Assembly (NCBI RefSeq): GCF_014054525.1
Contig: NZ_CP059564.1
Coordinates: forward strand, 134,357-198,356
Origin: Alysiella filiformis
GTDB taxonomy: Bacteria; Pseudomonadota; Gammaproteobacteria; Burkholderiales; Neisseriaceae
DNA length: 64,000 bases
Direction: 5' to 3'
The notes under the pieces were generated by a model. That model made no database searches, was not told the origin of the DNA, and was given only the letters and a program-made list of their open reading frames with translations. Position numbers and translations under genes: made by a program. This document shows, piece after piece, positions 35,103 to 43,563 of the stretch; the first letter of the stretch is position 1; every line of letters begins with the position of its first letter.

Positions 35103-35108
35103 TATAAT
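35103..35108 (+). promoter_or_regulatory. -10 box for pssA
   Basis: TATAAT lies 33 bp before the pssA start. A -35 box is not convincing, since the upstream DUS region occupies that position. Confidence 0.45.
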
Positions 35109-35141
35109 GACTGCCAATTTCAACCCCAGCCGAGTTTCAAA

Positions 35142-35939
35142 ATGACCCACCCTCAACCCAAAACCATCAACAAAATCCGTCAAAACAGCATTTATTTATT
35201 GCCCAATTCCTTTACCCTAGCGGCACTGTTTTCAGCGTTTTACGCGATTACCGAATCCATGCACGACCGTTTTGGAACCGCCGCCATTGCCGTGTTTGTG
35301 TCCATGCTGCTTGATGGTATGGACGGGCGCGTGGCTCGCCTCACCAACAGCCAAAGCGCATTTGGCGAACAATTAGACAGCTTGGCAGACATGGTCAGCT
35401 TTGGCGTTGCCCCAGCCTTAATCGTGTACAACTGGCAACTTTACGAATTTGGCAAATTGGGTTATGGCGTGGCGTTTGTGTATTGCGCGTGTGCGGCTTT
35501 GCGTTTGGCGTTGTTCAACACCTTGATTGGCAAAGTGGACAAACGCTGGTTTATTGGCATACCCAGCCCCACGGCAGCAGCATTGGTGGCAGGCTTAATT
35601 TGGCTGGACGATGCTTATGGCGGATTTGGTGGCATTAAATGGGTGGCATTGCTCATTACCCTGTTTGCGGGTTTGTCTATGGTGGCGCAAATCCCATTTT
35701 GGAGTTTCAAAGAATTGCACGTCAAACGCAAAGTGCCATTTATGACCATGGTGATTTTGGTTTTGGTGCTGATGATTGCCGCCACCGAGCCATCGTTGGT
35801 GCTGTTTGCCTTTTTCTTGGGATACAGTTTATCGGGTTATGTGATGTATGCGTGGCGCAAATTCAATGGCACCACACTCAACGTGCAAACCGACAGGCAG
35901 CCTGAAAACCCACTTTGCAACGAGCACAACCATGAATAA
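35142..35939 (+). CDS. pssA: CDP-diacylglycerol-serine O-phosphatidyltransferase
   Basis: This 265-residue membrane enzyme makes phosphatidylserine, precursor of phosphatidylethanolamine. The CDP-alcohol phosphotransferase signature D(x2)DG(x2)AR(x8)G(x3)D(x3)D is perfect, starting DGMDGRVARL at about residue 65 and ending DSLAD. N-terminal NSIYLLPNSFTLAALFSAFYAI and PFMTMVILVLVLMIAATEPS helices are typical of the PssA type. The C-terminal 15 residues (TDRQPENP...) are encoded by a DUS and look non-essential. It overlaps nhaA by 8 nt. Confidence 0.95.
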   Translation: MTHPQPKTINKIRQNSIYLLPNSFTLAALFSAFYAITESMHDRFGTAAIAVFVSMLLDGMDGRVARLTNSQSAFGEQLDSLADMVSFGVAPALIVYNWQLYEFGKLGYGVAFVYCACAALRLALFNTLIGKVDKRWFIGIPSPTAAALVAGLIWLDDAYGGFGGIKWVALLITLFAGLSMVAQIPFWSFKELHVKRKVPFMTMVILVLVLMIAATEPSLVLFAFFLGYSLSGYVMYAWRKFNGTTLNVQTDRQPENPLCNEHNHE

Positions 35940-37065
35940 ATTAAACGATTTCATTCGCAGCGAATCTGCCGCAGGCATGGTGTTGATGTTGGCAGCCATA
36001 TTCGGTTTAATTGCCGCCAACACATCGTTCAGTGGCAGCTATTTTGCCGCCTTGCAAAGCAAATGGCTGGGATTGAGCCTGCTGCATTGGATTAACGATG
36101 GCTTAATGGCAATTTTCTTTTTGTATGTGGGCTTGGAAGTCAAACGCGAATGGCAGCAAGGCGAATTAAACAGCCCCAGCAAACGCATTTTGCCAGCCGC
36201 CGCCGCTTTGGGCGGTTTGCTGCTGCCTGCATTGATTTATTTGATGATAAACGGCACCCAACCGCCCCAATCCCAAGGTTGGGCTATTCCCACCGCCACC
36301 GACATTGCGTTTGTGTTGGGGGTATTGGCATTGTTGGGCAATCGCGTTCCCATTTCGCTGAAAATTTTTGTTACCGCCTTGGCGATTATGGACGATTTGG
36401 CAGCGATTGTGATTATTGCCGTGTTTTACACCGAAAAAATCGTGTGGTTTTATGCGATTTTGGCGATGTTGGTGCTGGCGTTCTTGTTTTATTTGAATGT
36501 GAAACGGGTTTACCGCAGCAAGCCCTATATCATAGGCGGCATCATTTTGTGGGTGCTGGTGTTGAACATGGGCATACACGCGACTTTGGCAGGGGTGTTG
36601 TTGGCATTGACGCTGCCCTTGCAACACCGCGACCATGCCTTTGATTCGCTGGCGTTAAAATGGGAACACGCCTTGCATTATTGGGTGGCTTTGGCGATTG
36701 TGCCGATTTTTGGTTTTGCCAATGCGGGGGTGTCGTTTGCCGAGTTTTCGTGGCAGATGTTGGTGTCGCCTGTGGTGTTGGGCATTGCTTTGGGTTTGTT
36801 GGTGGGCAAGCAGTTCGGCATTTTGGCGGCGGTGTTTTTGCTGCACAAATTGAAATGGGCAAGGCTGCCTGAAAACGCCACTTTCCCACAAATTTATGGC
36901 GTGGCATTGTTGTGCGGCATTGGTTTTACGATGAGTTTGTTTATCAGCTTGCTGGCTTTTGCTGGTGTGGATTGGCAAAATCAAGCCAAAGTGGGGGTGT
37001 TTTTGGGGTCGCTGCTGTCGGGTGTGGCAGGGTGTGTGGTGTTGCACAAAGCGGGGCAAAAATAG
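35932..37065 (+). CDS. nhaA: Na+/H+ antiporter NhaA
   Basis: This 377-residue, twelve-helix inner-membrane protein exchanges sodium for protons to control pH and salt. The ion-binding Asp154-Asp155 pair is in FVTALAIMDDLAAIVII, and TATDIAFVLGVLALLG and NAGVSF are the other conserved blocks. The ATG at 35932 lies inside the pssA 3' end, so translation may be coupled. RLPENATF in the last third is encoded by a DUS variant inserted between helices. Confidence 0.95.
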   Translation: MNKLNDFIRSESAAGMVLMLAAIFGLIAANTSFSGSYFAALQSKWLGLSLLHWINDGLMAIFFLYVGLEVKREWQQGELNSPSKRILPAAAALGGLLLPALIYLMINGTQPPQSQGWAIPTATDIAFVLGVLALLGNRVPISLKIFVTALAIMDDLAAIVIIAVFYTEKIVWFYAILAMLVLAFLFYLNVKRVYRSKPYIIGGIILWVLVLNMGIHATLAGVLLALTLPLQHRDHAFDSLALKWEHALHYWVALAIVPIFGFANAGVSFAEFSWQMLVSPVVLGIALGLLVGKQFGILAAVFLLHKLKWARLPENATFPQIYGVALLCGIGFTMSLFISLLAFAGVDWQNQAKVGVFLGSLLSGVAGCVVLHKAGQK

Positions 37066-37095
37066 GCTTTCAGGCAGCCTGAAACACGATTTTTT

Positions 37096-37200
37096 GATGT
37101 TGCCACAAACCGACTCCCCTCCCCCTATGCAAGGGGGAGGGGAGAGGTTACAGGCAAGCAAACAATTTTTGTCGTGTACTGAAAAGCAGCCTGAAACACG
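37096..37200. repeat. Stem-loop repeat between nhaA and the nuclease gene
   Basis: GATGTTGCCACAAACC, CCCCTCCCCCT..AGGGGGAGGGG, and TTTTGTCGTGTACTGAAA followed by a DUS-like GCAGCCTGAAA recur at 37924-38105. A DUS is at 37070-37084. No ORF. Confidence 0.65.
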
Positions 37201-37233
37201 ATTTTTAAAATGCAATAATCATTTAGGTATTTT

Positions 37234-37902
37234 ATGGCAAAAAAAAACATCGGCAATATGGTCATCAAACACATGGTAATCAAACACATGGTCATCAAAC
37301 ACATTGCCAATCCAAAAAACTGGACAAAAAAGAAATGGGCAGCATTGGGCGTGGCGGTTTTAACCGCTTGCGTGGTCAATCAATTTGACGGTGGCTCATC
37401 GCCCAAAGGCGCAGCCAAAAAGGGGCAAACCTATGCCGCCAAAGTCATCAAAGTGGCAGATGGCGACACCGCCACCGTATCCGACACACACGGTGCAACG
37501 CACAAAATCCGCTTTGCCTACATTGACGCGCCCGAAACCAAACAAGCCCACGGCATTGCCAGTCGCCAAGCCCTTGAAAACCTCATCAATGGCAAGCAAG
37601 TTCAGGTTTACGTTACCGATGTGGACAGATACCAACGCGAAGTTGCCGTCATCAGCATCAATGGCTTGGACGTGAATTATGAACAGGTCAAAAATGGCAA
37701 CGCATGGCATTATCAAAGCTATGCCAAAAAATCTCAAAAATCAAGCGAATACAATAAATACAACGCCGCTTTTGAACAAGCCCAAAAACAAAAAATCGGC
37801 TTGTGGCAAAACGGCAAAAAACCGCAAGCCCCTTGGGAATATCGCGCACAACAACGTGCCGCACAGGGCAACAGCCAAAATCATCAACAAGACGATGAGT
37901 GA
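37234..37902 (+). CDS. Staphylococcal-nuclease-like (thermonuclease) protein
   Basis: This 222-residue protein has an SNase domain from about residue 69: VIKVADGDTATVSD, IRFAYIDAPETKQAHG, VYVTDVDRYQREVAVISI and NGNAWHYQSYAKKS. It conserves the Ca-binding and catalytic Asp, Arg and Glu pattern. Before it lie three MVIKH pentapeptide repeats and a hydrophobic segment, KKWAALGVAVLTACVVNQF, that is either an anchor or a lipoprotein-like signal (LTAC). The start ATG at 37234 is followed by an A9 run. The likely location is periplasmic or surface, degrading DNA or RNA. No partner genes. Confidence 0.85.
   Translation: MAKKNIGNMVIKHMVIKHMVIKHIANPKNWTKKKWAALGVAVLTACVVNQFDGGSSPKGAAKKGQTYAAKVIKVADGDTATVSDTHGATHKIRFAYIDAPETKQAHGIASRQALENLINGKQVQVYVTDVDRYQREVAVISINGLDVNYEQVKNGNAWHYQSYAKKSQKSSEYNKYNAAFEQAQKQKIGLWQNGKKPQAPWEYRAQQRAAQGNSQNHQQDDE
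37258..37302 (+). repeat. Three 15-bp in-frame repeats in the nuclease N terminus
   Basis: ATGGT(C/A)ATCAAACAC is repeated three times without gaps, encoding MVIKH each time. Every unit also supplies an in-frame ATG, so alternative starts are available. Confidence 0.9.
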
Positions 37903-37923
37903 TGATTTTCAGACTGCCTTGCA

Positions 37924-38105
37924 TTACCCGACAAAAATCTTTCAGACTGTCTGCAACCTGTCCCCTCCCCTTCTGGCGGGGGAGGGTTAGGGTGGGGGTG
38001 GCTCTTTGCGTTTCTAACCCCCACCCCAGCCCTCCCCCTTACATAGGGGGAGGGGGCAGGTTTGTGGCAATATCAAAAAATGTCGTGTACTGAAAGGCTG
38101 CCTGA
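37924..38105. repeat. Stem-loop repeat between nuclease gene and queA
   Basis: The block contains CTGTCCCCTCCCC, GGCGGGGGAGGGTTAGGGTGG and CCCCTTACATAGGGGGAGGG hairpins. They are followed by GTTTGTGGCAATATCAAAAA, TGTCGTGTACTGAAAGG and a DUS. The GTCGTGTACTGAAA phrase is shared with 37170-37190. Confidence 0.65.
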
Positions 38106-38143
38106 AACCCAATCCCCCCCATAAAAACAACGAGAATCCCCCC

Positions 38144-39168
38144 ATGCACATTTCCGAATTTGATTTTGATTTACCCGAACAACTCATCGCGCAAAATCCC
38201 CCCCAAGTGCGCGGCAGCAGCCGATTGCTGGTCGCCACCCAAGCACAACAAATTGAAGACAAACAATTTGCCGATTTATTGGATTATGTGAATGCAGGCG
38301 ATGTGCTGGTGTTCAACAACACCAAAGTGATGAAAGCCCGCCTGTTTGGACAAAAAGCAAGCGGCGGCAAAATTGAAGCCCTCATTGAGCGCGTGTTGGA
38401 CGCGCAAACCGCATTGGCACACATACGTTCGTCCAAATCGCCCAAAGCAGGCGCAGAGCTGATTTTTGACGGCACAATCCACGCCACCATGGTGGAGCGC
38501 GTGGGCGAATTGTTCAAAATCCAATTTTCAGGCAGCCTGAACGTGTACGAGCTGCTCGAACAACACGGCGCATTGCCCCTGCCCCCTACATAGAACGCAC
38601 CGCCCAAGCCGATGACGATGAACGCTACCAAACCGTTTATGCCAAACACCAAGGCGCAGTTGCCGCCCCCACCGCAGGATTGCATTTTACCGAAGAGCTG
38701 CTTTGCGCCCTCAAAAACAAAGGCATCGTTTTTGCCGAAGTAACCCTACACGTTGGCGCAGGCACCTTTCAGCCCGTGCGCGTAGAAAACATTGCCGAAC
38801 ACCAAATGCACAGCGAATGGTTTGACGTGCCAGCCGAAACAGTTGCCCAAATTCAGGCAGCCAAAGCGCGGGGCAACAAAGTGTGGTCGGTAGGCACCAC
38901 ATCACTTCGCGCGATTGAATCGGCAGCACGTTCAGGCAGCCTGAAAGCAGGTCAAGGCGACACCAACATATTCATCACACCCGGTTTTGAATTTCAAGTG
39001 ATTGATTGTTTGATTACCAATTTTCACCTACCCAAATCCACCTTACTGATGTTGGTATCGGCATTTTCAGGCAGCGCGCGCATTCGCCAAATTTACCAGC
39101 ACGCGATTGAGCATCAATACCGCTTTTTCAGCTACGGCGATGCCATGATATTGGCGCGAGCAGATTAA
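38144..39168 (+). pseudogene. queA: queA with a -1 frameshift in a C tract
   Basis: QueA transfers the ribosyl part of SAM to preQ1-tRNA to form epoxyqueuosine. The first frame (38144-38593) reads normally from [20 protein letters not shown] to [10 protein letters not shown] and then hits TAG. The second frame continues [31 protein letters not shown] (given here in parts) through [20 protein letters not shown] and [25 protein letters not shown]-type motifs to 39168. One extra C in the C5 run at 38582-38586 would restore a ~342-residue protein of normal length. It may be a true mutation, a slippage-prone site or a sequencing error. Confidence 0.88.
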
Positions 39169-39243
39169 GGGCGAACGTGGCGTTGCGCCGCCACACCCAC
39201 GCCGAGCCGCGCCCACCGATGCAGGCAGCACACCAAAAGACCA

Positions 39244-39272
39244 TTGGCGCAAGCCCCAATTTGCAGTATAAT
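39244..39272 (+). promoter_or_regulatory. tRNA-Leu promoter
   Basis: TTGGCG (39244-39249) and TATAAT (39267-39272) are separated by 17 bp and lie 25 bp before the tRNA, a near-ideal sigma-70 promoter. Upstream at 39174 is the GTGGCG..CGCCAC hairpin shared with the prp region. Confidence 0.8.
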
Positions 39273-39297
39273 GTCCCAATCTCCTATAAAAGAGCGC

Positions 39298-39382
39298 GCG
39301 GACGTGGCGAAATTGGTAGACGCACTGGATTTAGGTTCCAGCGCCGCAAGGCGTGAGAGTTCGAGTCTCTCTGTCCGCACCA
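39298..39382 (+). tRNA. tRNA-Leu (anticodon TAG)
   Basis: The 85-nt sequence starts GCGGACG and ends TGTCCGCACCA, giving a closed acceptor stem with encoded CCA. The anticodon arm CTGGA-TTTAGGT-TCCAG has TAG in the loop, and the long variable arm (GCCGCAAGGCGTG) and TTCGAGT T-loop are typical of leucine tRNAs. Its 3' end is the probable integration site of the adjoining element. Confidence 0.95.
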
Positions 39383-39388
39383 AACTAC

Positions 39389-39420
39389 AAAAAAGCAACC
39401 TTTTAGGTTGCTTTTTTTTC
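39389..39420 (+). terminator. Terminator after tRNA-Leu
   Basis: AAAAGCAACC TTTTA GGTTGCTTTTTTTT is a strong intrinsic terminator. Confidence 0.9.
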
Positions 39421-39548
39421 GTTTCAATTCGTTTCATACAATCAACCAAATCATTTATTTCAAACACTTTTTTCAAAAATCACAACAAACAATCACTTAA
39501 AAATCGTCTCATATTGTGCTTTTTCGTTTCATTGTATCAACCATTTTG

Positions 39549-39569
39549 TGTTGGTAAAATTGTTGGTAA
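39549..39569 (+). repeat. Left copy of a 21-bp direct repeat flanking the element
   Basis: TGTTGGTAAAATTGTTGGTAA is repeated with one mismatch at 47542-47562. It is itself a tandem of GTTGGTAA. An inverted TTACCAACA follows at 39581-39589. This looks like an array of integrase arm-binding sites. Confidence 0.7.
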
Positions 39570-39599
39570 CGATTTCATTTTTACCAACAGAGCCGAAAA

Positions 39600-40784
39600 A
39601 TGCCACTCAACGACCGCCAAATCAAAAACGCCAAACCCAGCGACAAAATTCAAAAACTTTCAGACGGCGGCGGCTTGTGCCTTGTGGTACACCCAAACGG
39701 CGGCAAGTATTAGCAACTGAATTTCCGATTTGACGGCAAACAAAAAACGCTTTCTATTGGCACTTATCCCACCATTGCATTAACGCAAGCCCGCGCCGCC
39801 CGCGAAACCGCCAAGCAACAAATCGCACAAGGCATAGACCCCGCCGCCGCCAAACAGCAACAAAAAACCGAAAGAGCCGCCGCCCGCGCAAACACCTTTC
39901 ACGCCATCGCCGCGCAATGGCACGAAAAACAAACGCCCAAATGGAAACCCAATCATGCCGCCCGCGTATGGCATGGTTTGGAAATGGACGTTTTCCCGCA
40001 AATTGGCGGCTTGCCGATTGATAAAATTGGTGTGCAAGATGTGAAAGCGGTGTTAGACAAAATCGCAGAGCGCGGCGCATTGGTTACGGCAAAGAAAATC
40101 AGGGAATGGATAGGCGCGGTATTCAAATACGCCGCCATGTTGGAATTGACCGACCGCAACCCCGCCGCCGTGTTGTCAGGCTATTTGGCTCAAAATGAAA
40201 CGGTTAATATGCCCGCTTTGCCGCGTGAAAGGCTGCCTGAATTTTATCGCCGCCTATTGTCCACACCAGCCGAAAGGCAAAACATCATAGGTATTTTATT
40301 GATTATGCTGGTGTTTGTACGCAATCATGAATTGCGCGGCGGCTTGTGGTGTGAGATTGATTTTCAGGCTGCCACTTGGACAATCCCCGCCGAAAGAATG
40401 AAACGCCCGCGCCCGCATATCATTCCGCTTTCAGATTGGGCGGTTGAATTGTTGCGCGAATTGCACGGCATAACGGGGCATACGCCGTTTATGTTTCCCA
40501 GTTCAAGCAGCAAAAGCGGCTACATCAGCGAAAACACATTAGGCAAAATCATCAACACAATGGGCTACAAAGGCATTGCCACGCCGCACGGATTTAGGAG
40601 CTTGGCAAGCAGCATTTTGAATGAGCAGGGCTTTAATCCCGACAGCATAGAGCGACAATTAGCCCATATTGATGAAAACAAAGTACGCGCTGCCTACAAT
40701 CGCGCCGAATATTGGAATGAGCGCGTAGAATTTATGCAATGGTACAGCGATTATTTGAAAAGCCACTACCCGACCGAAAATTAA
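39600..40784 (+). pseudogene. Tyrosine integrase with an in-frame TAG
   Basis: The frame from ATG 39600 encodes a ~394-residue P4-type tyrosine recombinase. The N-terminal part is MPLNDRQIKNAKPSDK..LSDGGGLCLVVHPNGGKY, and the catalytic core includes NHELRGGLW (Arg), TPHGFRSLASS (Arg), RQLAHIDENKVRAAYNRAEY (His and nucleophile Tyr). Codon 38 at 39711-39713 is TAG where homologues have Trp (TGG), so one base change breaks it. The downstream frame from 39978 lacks the arm-binding domain. Excision is probably disabled unless TAG is suppressed or the base is miscalled. It faces away from tRNA-Leu, beside its likely att site. Confidence 0.88.
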
Positions 40785-40793
40785 ACCAACACC

Positions 40794-40822
40794 AGCCCGC
40801 CCATTCAATAGGTGGGCTTTTT
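40794..40822 (+). terminator. Terminator after integrase
   Basis: AGCCCGCC CATTCAATA GGTGGGCT TTTT forms an 8-bp stem with one G-T pair. The interval 40823-41529 that follows has one DUS and A/T-rich DNA; I see no gene or RNA in it that I can support. Confidence 0.8.
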
Positions 40823-41529
40823 CACGTTTTCAGGCAGCCTGAATGCCAAAAAATGCGCGTTTTTGATGATTTTTTAATCAAATCATCATCATAATTTGAC
40901 AGAAAAGTGATAGAAATTGCGCGAAAAAAATCAAAATGGCGCGGCGGCTGGTGTGGATTAACGTGTTTTTCCATGCACGGCAAAACACGGCAATACACCG
41001 CGCCCAATTCCCCGAAAAATGATTACCACCCCCACTCAAACAAAAAAACCACAAAAAACATCAAAAAAAATACTCAAATAATTTAATCATTTGAAAAACA
41101 GCATGACGATAAAAAAGACCAACTTTACTACTTTGAGCATTAAAGAACATGGAAAAATTGAGACATTTTTTCAGTATTTTTCGTTCAAAAATCTCATAAG
41201 TTGGGTACTTAAACGGTACATCTCAAATCATTTCCACAAGTAACCTAAAACCCCTGTTTACTTACTGTTTACATTCTTGTATCTGCCCGTTTTCAGGTTC
41301 AGGGAAACATCTTTTTCATTTTTTCTCTAAATTTAATCCATGCAGTTTTTGACCGACTTTTGACCAGCATAGAAAAGTGTCAAAAATCCCGCGAAAAAAT
41401 GACAAAACGAATGCAAAATTATCCTTTCCTTTCATGGCTTTACAATCGTGAAAAATTTTTGTAATTTTTAAAAAAGCAAGAACGCACACCAGCGTATTTT
41501 TTTATCAACCAAACCCAAAGGACAAGAAA

Positions 41530-41754
41530 ATGAAAGACACCATTTTACGCATTGATGACACCGCCAAGAAATGCGGCTTTTCACGCAGCATGATTTGGGC
41601 GAAATTGAACCCAAACGACCGCCGCCATGATGACACATTCCCGCGCCCCATTCGTTTATCGGCGCGGGCAATTGGTTGGCTGGAAAGCGAAATTGATTTG
41701 TGGATTGCCACACGCGCCGAAAACAACCGCTTAAACACGGAAAACCGCGCATGA
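41530..41754 (+). CDS. AlpA-family regulator / excisionase-like protein
   Basis: This 74-residue protein has the AlpA layout: ILRIDDTAKKCGFSRSMIWAKL (winged helix-turn-helix), then FPRPIRLSARAIGWLESEIDLWI. AlpA proteins in satellite prophages activate integrase and excision or control early genes. GGACAAGAAA before the ATG is a weak ribosome binding site. The last base triplet overlaps the next ORF (ATGA), so the two are coupled. Confidence 0.88.
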   Translation: MKDTILRIDDTAKKCGFSRSMIWAKLNPNDRRHDDTFPRPIRLSARAIGWLESEIDLWIATRAENNRLNTENRA

Positions 41755-41981
41755 ACCCTGTTTTTGATGATTTTCAGGCAGCTTGCGATTGGGTGGACGA
41801 CCACACCAACCCCGAAAATGCGGGCGTGTTTGTGATTGAACAGACCGCCCCGCAAAGGTGGCAAGTCGTGGCAATGGCAGACACGCATAACAACCCCAAA
41901 GGGTGCATAACAACCTTTCCCGCGCAATGCCAGCCCCTAAAAATGGCTTTCAGGCTGCCTGAAACCACGCAAAAATCGTGA
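41751..41981 (+). CDS. Small satellite protein with embedded iterons
   Basis: This 76-residue protein (MNPVFDDFQAACDWVDDHTNPE...) starts within the alpA stop as ATGA. It has a mixed alpha/beta look with VFVIEQTAPQRWQVVAM in the middle and ends with RLPETTQKS, which is encoded by a DUS. I do not recognise the family. The gene contains two copies of ATAACAACC, the inverse of the downstream iterons. Confidence 0.6.
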   Translation: MNPVFDDFQAACDWVDDHTNPENAGVFVIEQTAPQRWQVVAMADTHNNPKGCITTFPAQCQPLKMAFRLPETTQKS

Positions 41982-42290
41982 ATTTGATAAAAATCAATCG
42001 CTTAATTTTTTTGACAAAATGCAATCGCGTATTTTGTTAAAAATAGGTTGTTATGGTTGTTATGCGTAAAAAAATCCATTAAAAACATTAAATTAAGCAG
42101 CCCGATAGGTTGTTATGTTGGTTGATATGTGGTTGTTATGGTTGTTATATTTTTAAAATCAAATACTTACAAATATTCATAGCAACCAAAAACGGCTTAT
42201 AACAACCTATTTTCAGCAAGGTTGTTATGACTATTTCATTTTAAAACAATGAATTAAGTCGCTCATAACAACCTAACAACCATAACAACC
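41887..42290. other. Iteron array, candidate replication origin of the element
   Basis: The 9-mer GGTTGTTAT occurs at 42046, 42055, 42108, 42131, 42140 and 42220. Its reverse complement ATAACAACC occurs at 41887, 41907, 42199, 42265 and 42282, giving eleven exact copies, plus near copies at 42120 and 42274. Some are in direct tandem pairs, and the DNA between is A/T-rich. Such clustered short repeats upstream of a primase gene are the usual form of a satellite or plasmid origin. The initiator is not identified. Confidence 0.75.
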
Positions 42291-42589
42291 ACCTTTTGCA
42301 TATATATACACTTTTTTCAGGCACATTTTTCAGGCTGCCTGAAAACAGAAAAACGGCGGCGCAACACCCCAAATCGCAACCATGCCCCGCCATTGCACCC
42401 AAACGCGCCCAAAACGCCATTTATGCCCGCGCATGATGTGGCACACCACCCACACAGTAAATCGCCTACAAACGCCAATTTAAGCCATTGGCAGCGATTG
42501 CCCCAAAAAACACTTGACGAACCCAACAACAGGGCGCAAAATAACCGCATTGCTTTCAATCAAGCAATCAGGTTTAGCAGCCTGAAAAC

Positions 42590-42800
42590 GTGGCAAACCA
42601 GCCGCCCCAGCGTTCCCGCGTGTCTTGCACACCAGAGAACCACAAGCGGCATTTTCATGGTTTGCATTTCCCCTTGTCTTGCCTTTTTTATGGGAAACAG
42701 GGGGCGGGGAGCCTTATGGCTCGCTGGTACACGTTTCCAGTCTGCTAACCCGCCCTTTTGTTTCCCGCCTTGCGTTTAGCAGCGTAAGCGGGTTGAATAA
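42590..42800 (+). ncRNA. Possible C4-type regulatory RNA region
   Basis: The segment is G/C-rich and structured, with the phrases CGCGTGTCTTGCACACCAGA, GAGCCTTATGGCTCGCTGG and CTGCTAACCCGCC..GCGTAAGCGGGTT forming stems. Such leaders precede early operons of P4-like satellites and phages, where a C4/CI RNA causes premature termination. Identification rests on position and remembered resemblance. Two short ORFs here (42393-42779, 42625-42810) look like chance reading of this RNA. The flanking 41982-42589 is the iteron array and A/T-rich DNA. Confidence 0.35.
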
Positions 42801-42824
42801 CCTAACGTGAAAAGGCAAATTCTC

Positions 42825-43049
42825 ATGTCTCAATCCCCTATTTTTCCCCGCCCGCGCCAATGCGCCACACACCGCCGCGCCATTGGCACATTAACCGTGC
42901 AAACTGTACGCCGCTTTTCCTGCCTGAAAAAAGCCAGCGCATACACCGAATATTGCGCCCGCAATTACCAACATGACCGTTTTGTCATTCAAGGCGGCAT
43001 GTGTGGTGTTTGGCTGGTGTGCCGTGTGATTGGCGGGGGTGTGTCATGA
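42825..43049 (+). CDS. Small satellite protein
   Basis: This 74-residue basic protein (MSQSPIFPRPRQCATHRRAIG...) has AAGG 9 nt before the ATG. It contains TVQTVRRFSCLKKASAYTEYCARNY and ends in a Gly/Val-rich VWLVCRVIGGGVS. I do not recognise it, but similarly placed small cysteine-containing proteins are common after the leader RNA in satellites. Its stop overlaps the next start as ATGA. Confidence 0.6.
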   Translation: MSQSPIFPRPRQCATHRRAIGTLTVQTVRRFSCLKKASAYTEYCARNYQHDRFVIQGGMCGVWLVCRVIGGGVS

Positions 43050-43417
43050 CTGAACGCAATCCCCCATTCAAAAGCCATTCATGCGGATTAGGCACATTTT
43101 TGGATATTGCCAACCGCGCCATTTCCGAAAAATGCAGCAATGGCGAATACACCGCCGCCGATATTCAAGTATTGCAAGACAATGTTTTTATGAGCCTTTA
43201 CCATTTGGGCAACATCGCCGAAATGTTGGGCATGGAACGCATTGATTACATGGACGACCCCTACAACACCAGCCATACGGCGTTAATGGTTTTCGGGCGG
43301 GCGGTGCAAGAAATGGCGTACACGCTGGACACAATCACACCCCATATCCGTAAAGCCCATATTGCCGCCGCACCCATTGTGGCAGATGACACTTTCCCGC
43401 CGCCCAATGGCTGCTAA
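43046..43417 (+). CDS. Satellite hypothetical protein, helical
   Basis: This 123-residue protein starts at ATG 43046, overlapping the previous stop. It is predicted all-helical: TFLDIANRAISEKCSNGEYTAADIQVLQD, then MSLYHLGNIAEMLGMERIDYMD. There is no signal peptide or known motif. The operon position suggests a replication- or copy-control-associated product, but this is unproven. Confidence 0.6.
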   Translation: MTERNPPFKSHSCGLGTFLDIANRAISEKCSNGEYTAADIQVLQDNVFMSLYHLGNIAEMLGMERIDYMDDPYNTSHTALMVFGRAVQEMAYTLDTITPHIRKAHIAAAPIVADDTFPPPNGC

Positions 43418-43563
43418 TTCGTAATCCCCCCTTTCCACAATTTGAGTAAAGCCGCTTTGCTGCCACACCAGCAAGGCAGCTTTCTTGCAAGCTGAATATT
43501 TCACAAGTATTTGATTTTAAATGATTTGTAATTTTCAGACTGCCTGAAACAAGGATTGAAACC

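Noticed and set aside
39585-39713. TAG decoding as pyrrolysine or another amino acid
   Set aside because: No supporting biosynthesis or suppressor tRNA gene is visible; TAG also serves as an ordinary stop elsewhere.
39244-39720. 158-residue ORF covering tRNA-Leu
   Set aside because: It is a translation through a tRNA gene and its terminator (VAKLVDALDLGSSAARRES is the well-known tRNA-Leu artefact).
42046-42290. CRISPR array
   Set aside because: The 9-bp repeats are too short, in both orientations and irregularly spaced; iterons fit better.
42393-42779. 128-residue ORF upstream of the satellite operon
   Set aside because: It has no ribosome binding site or recognisable domain and covers a structured, probably untranslated leader.
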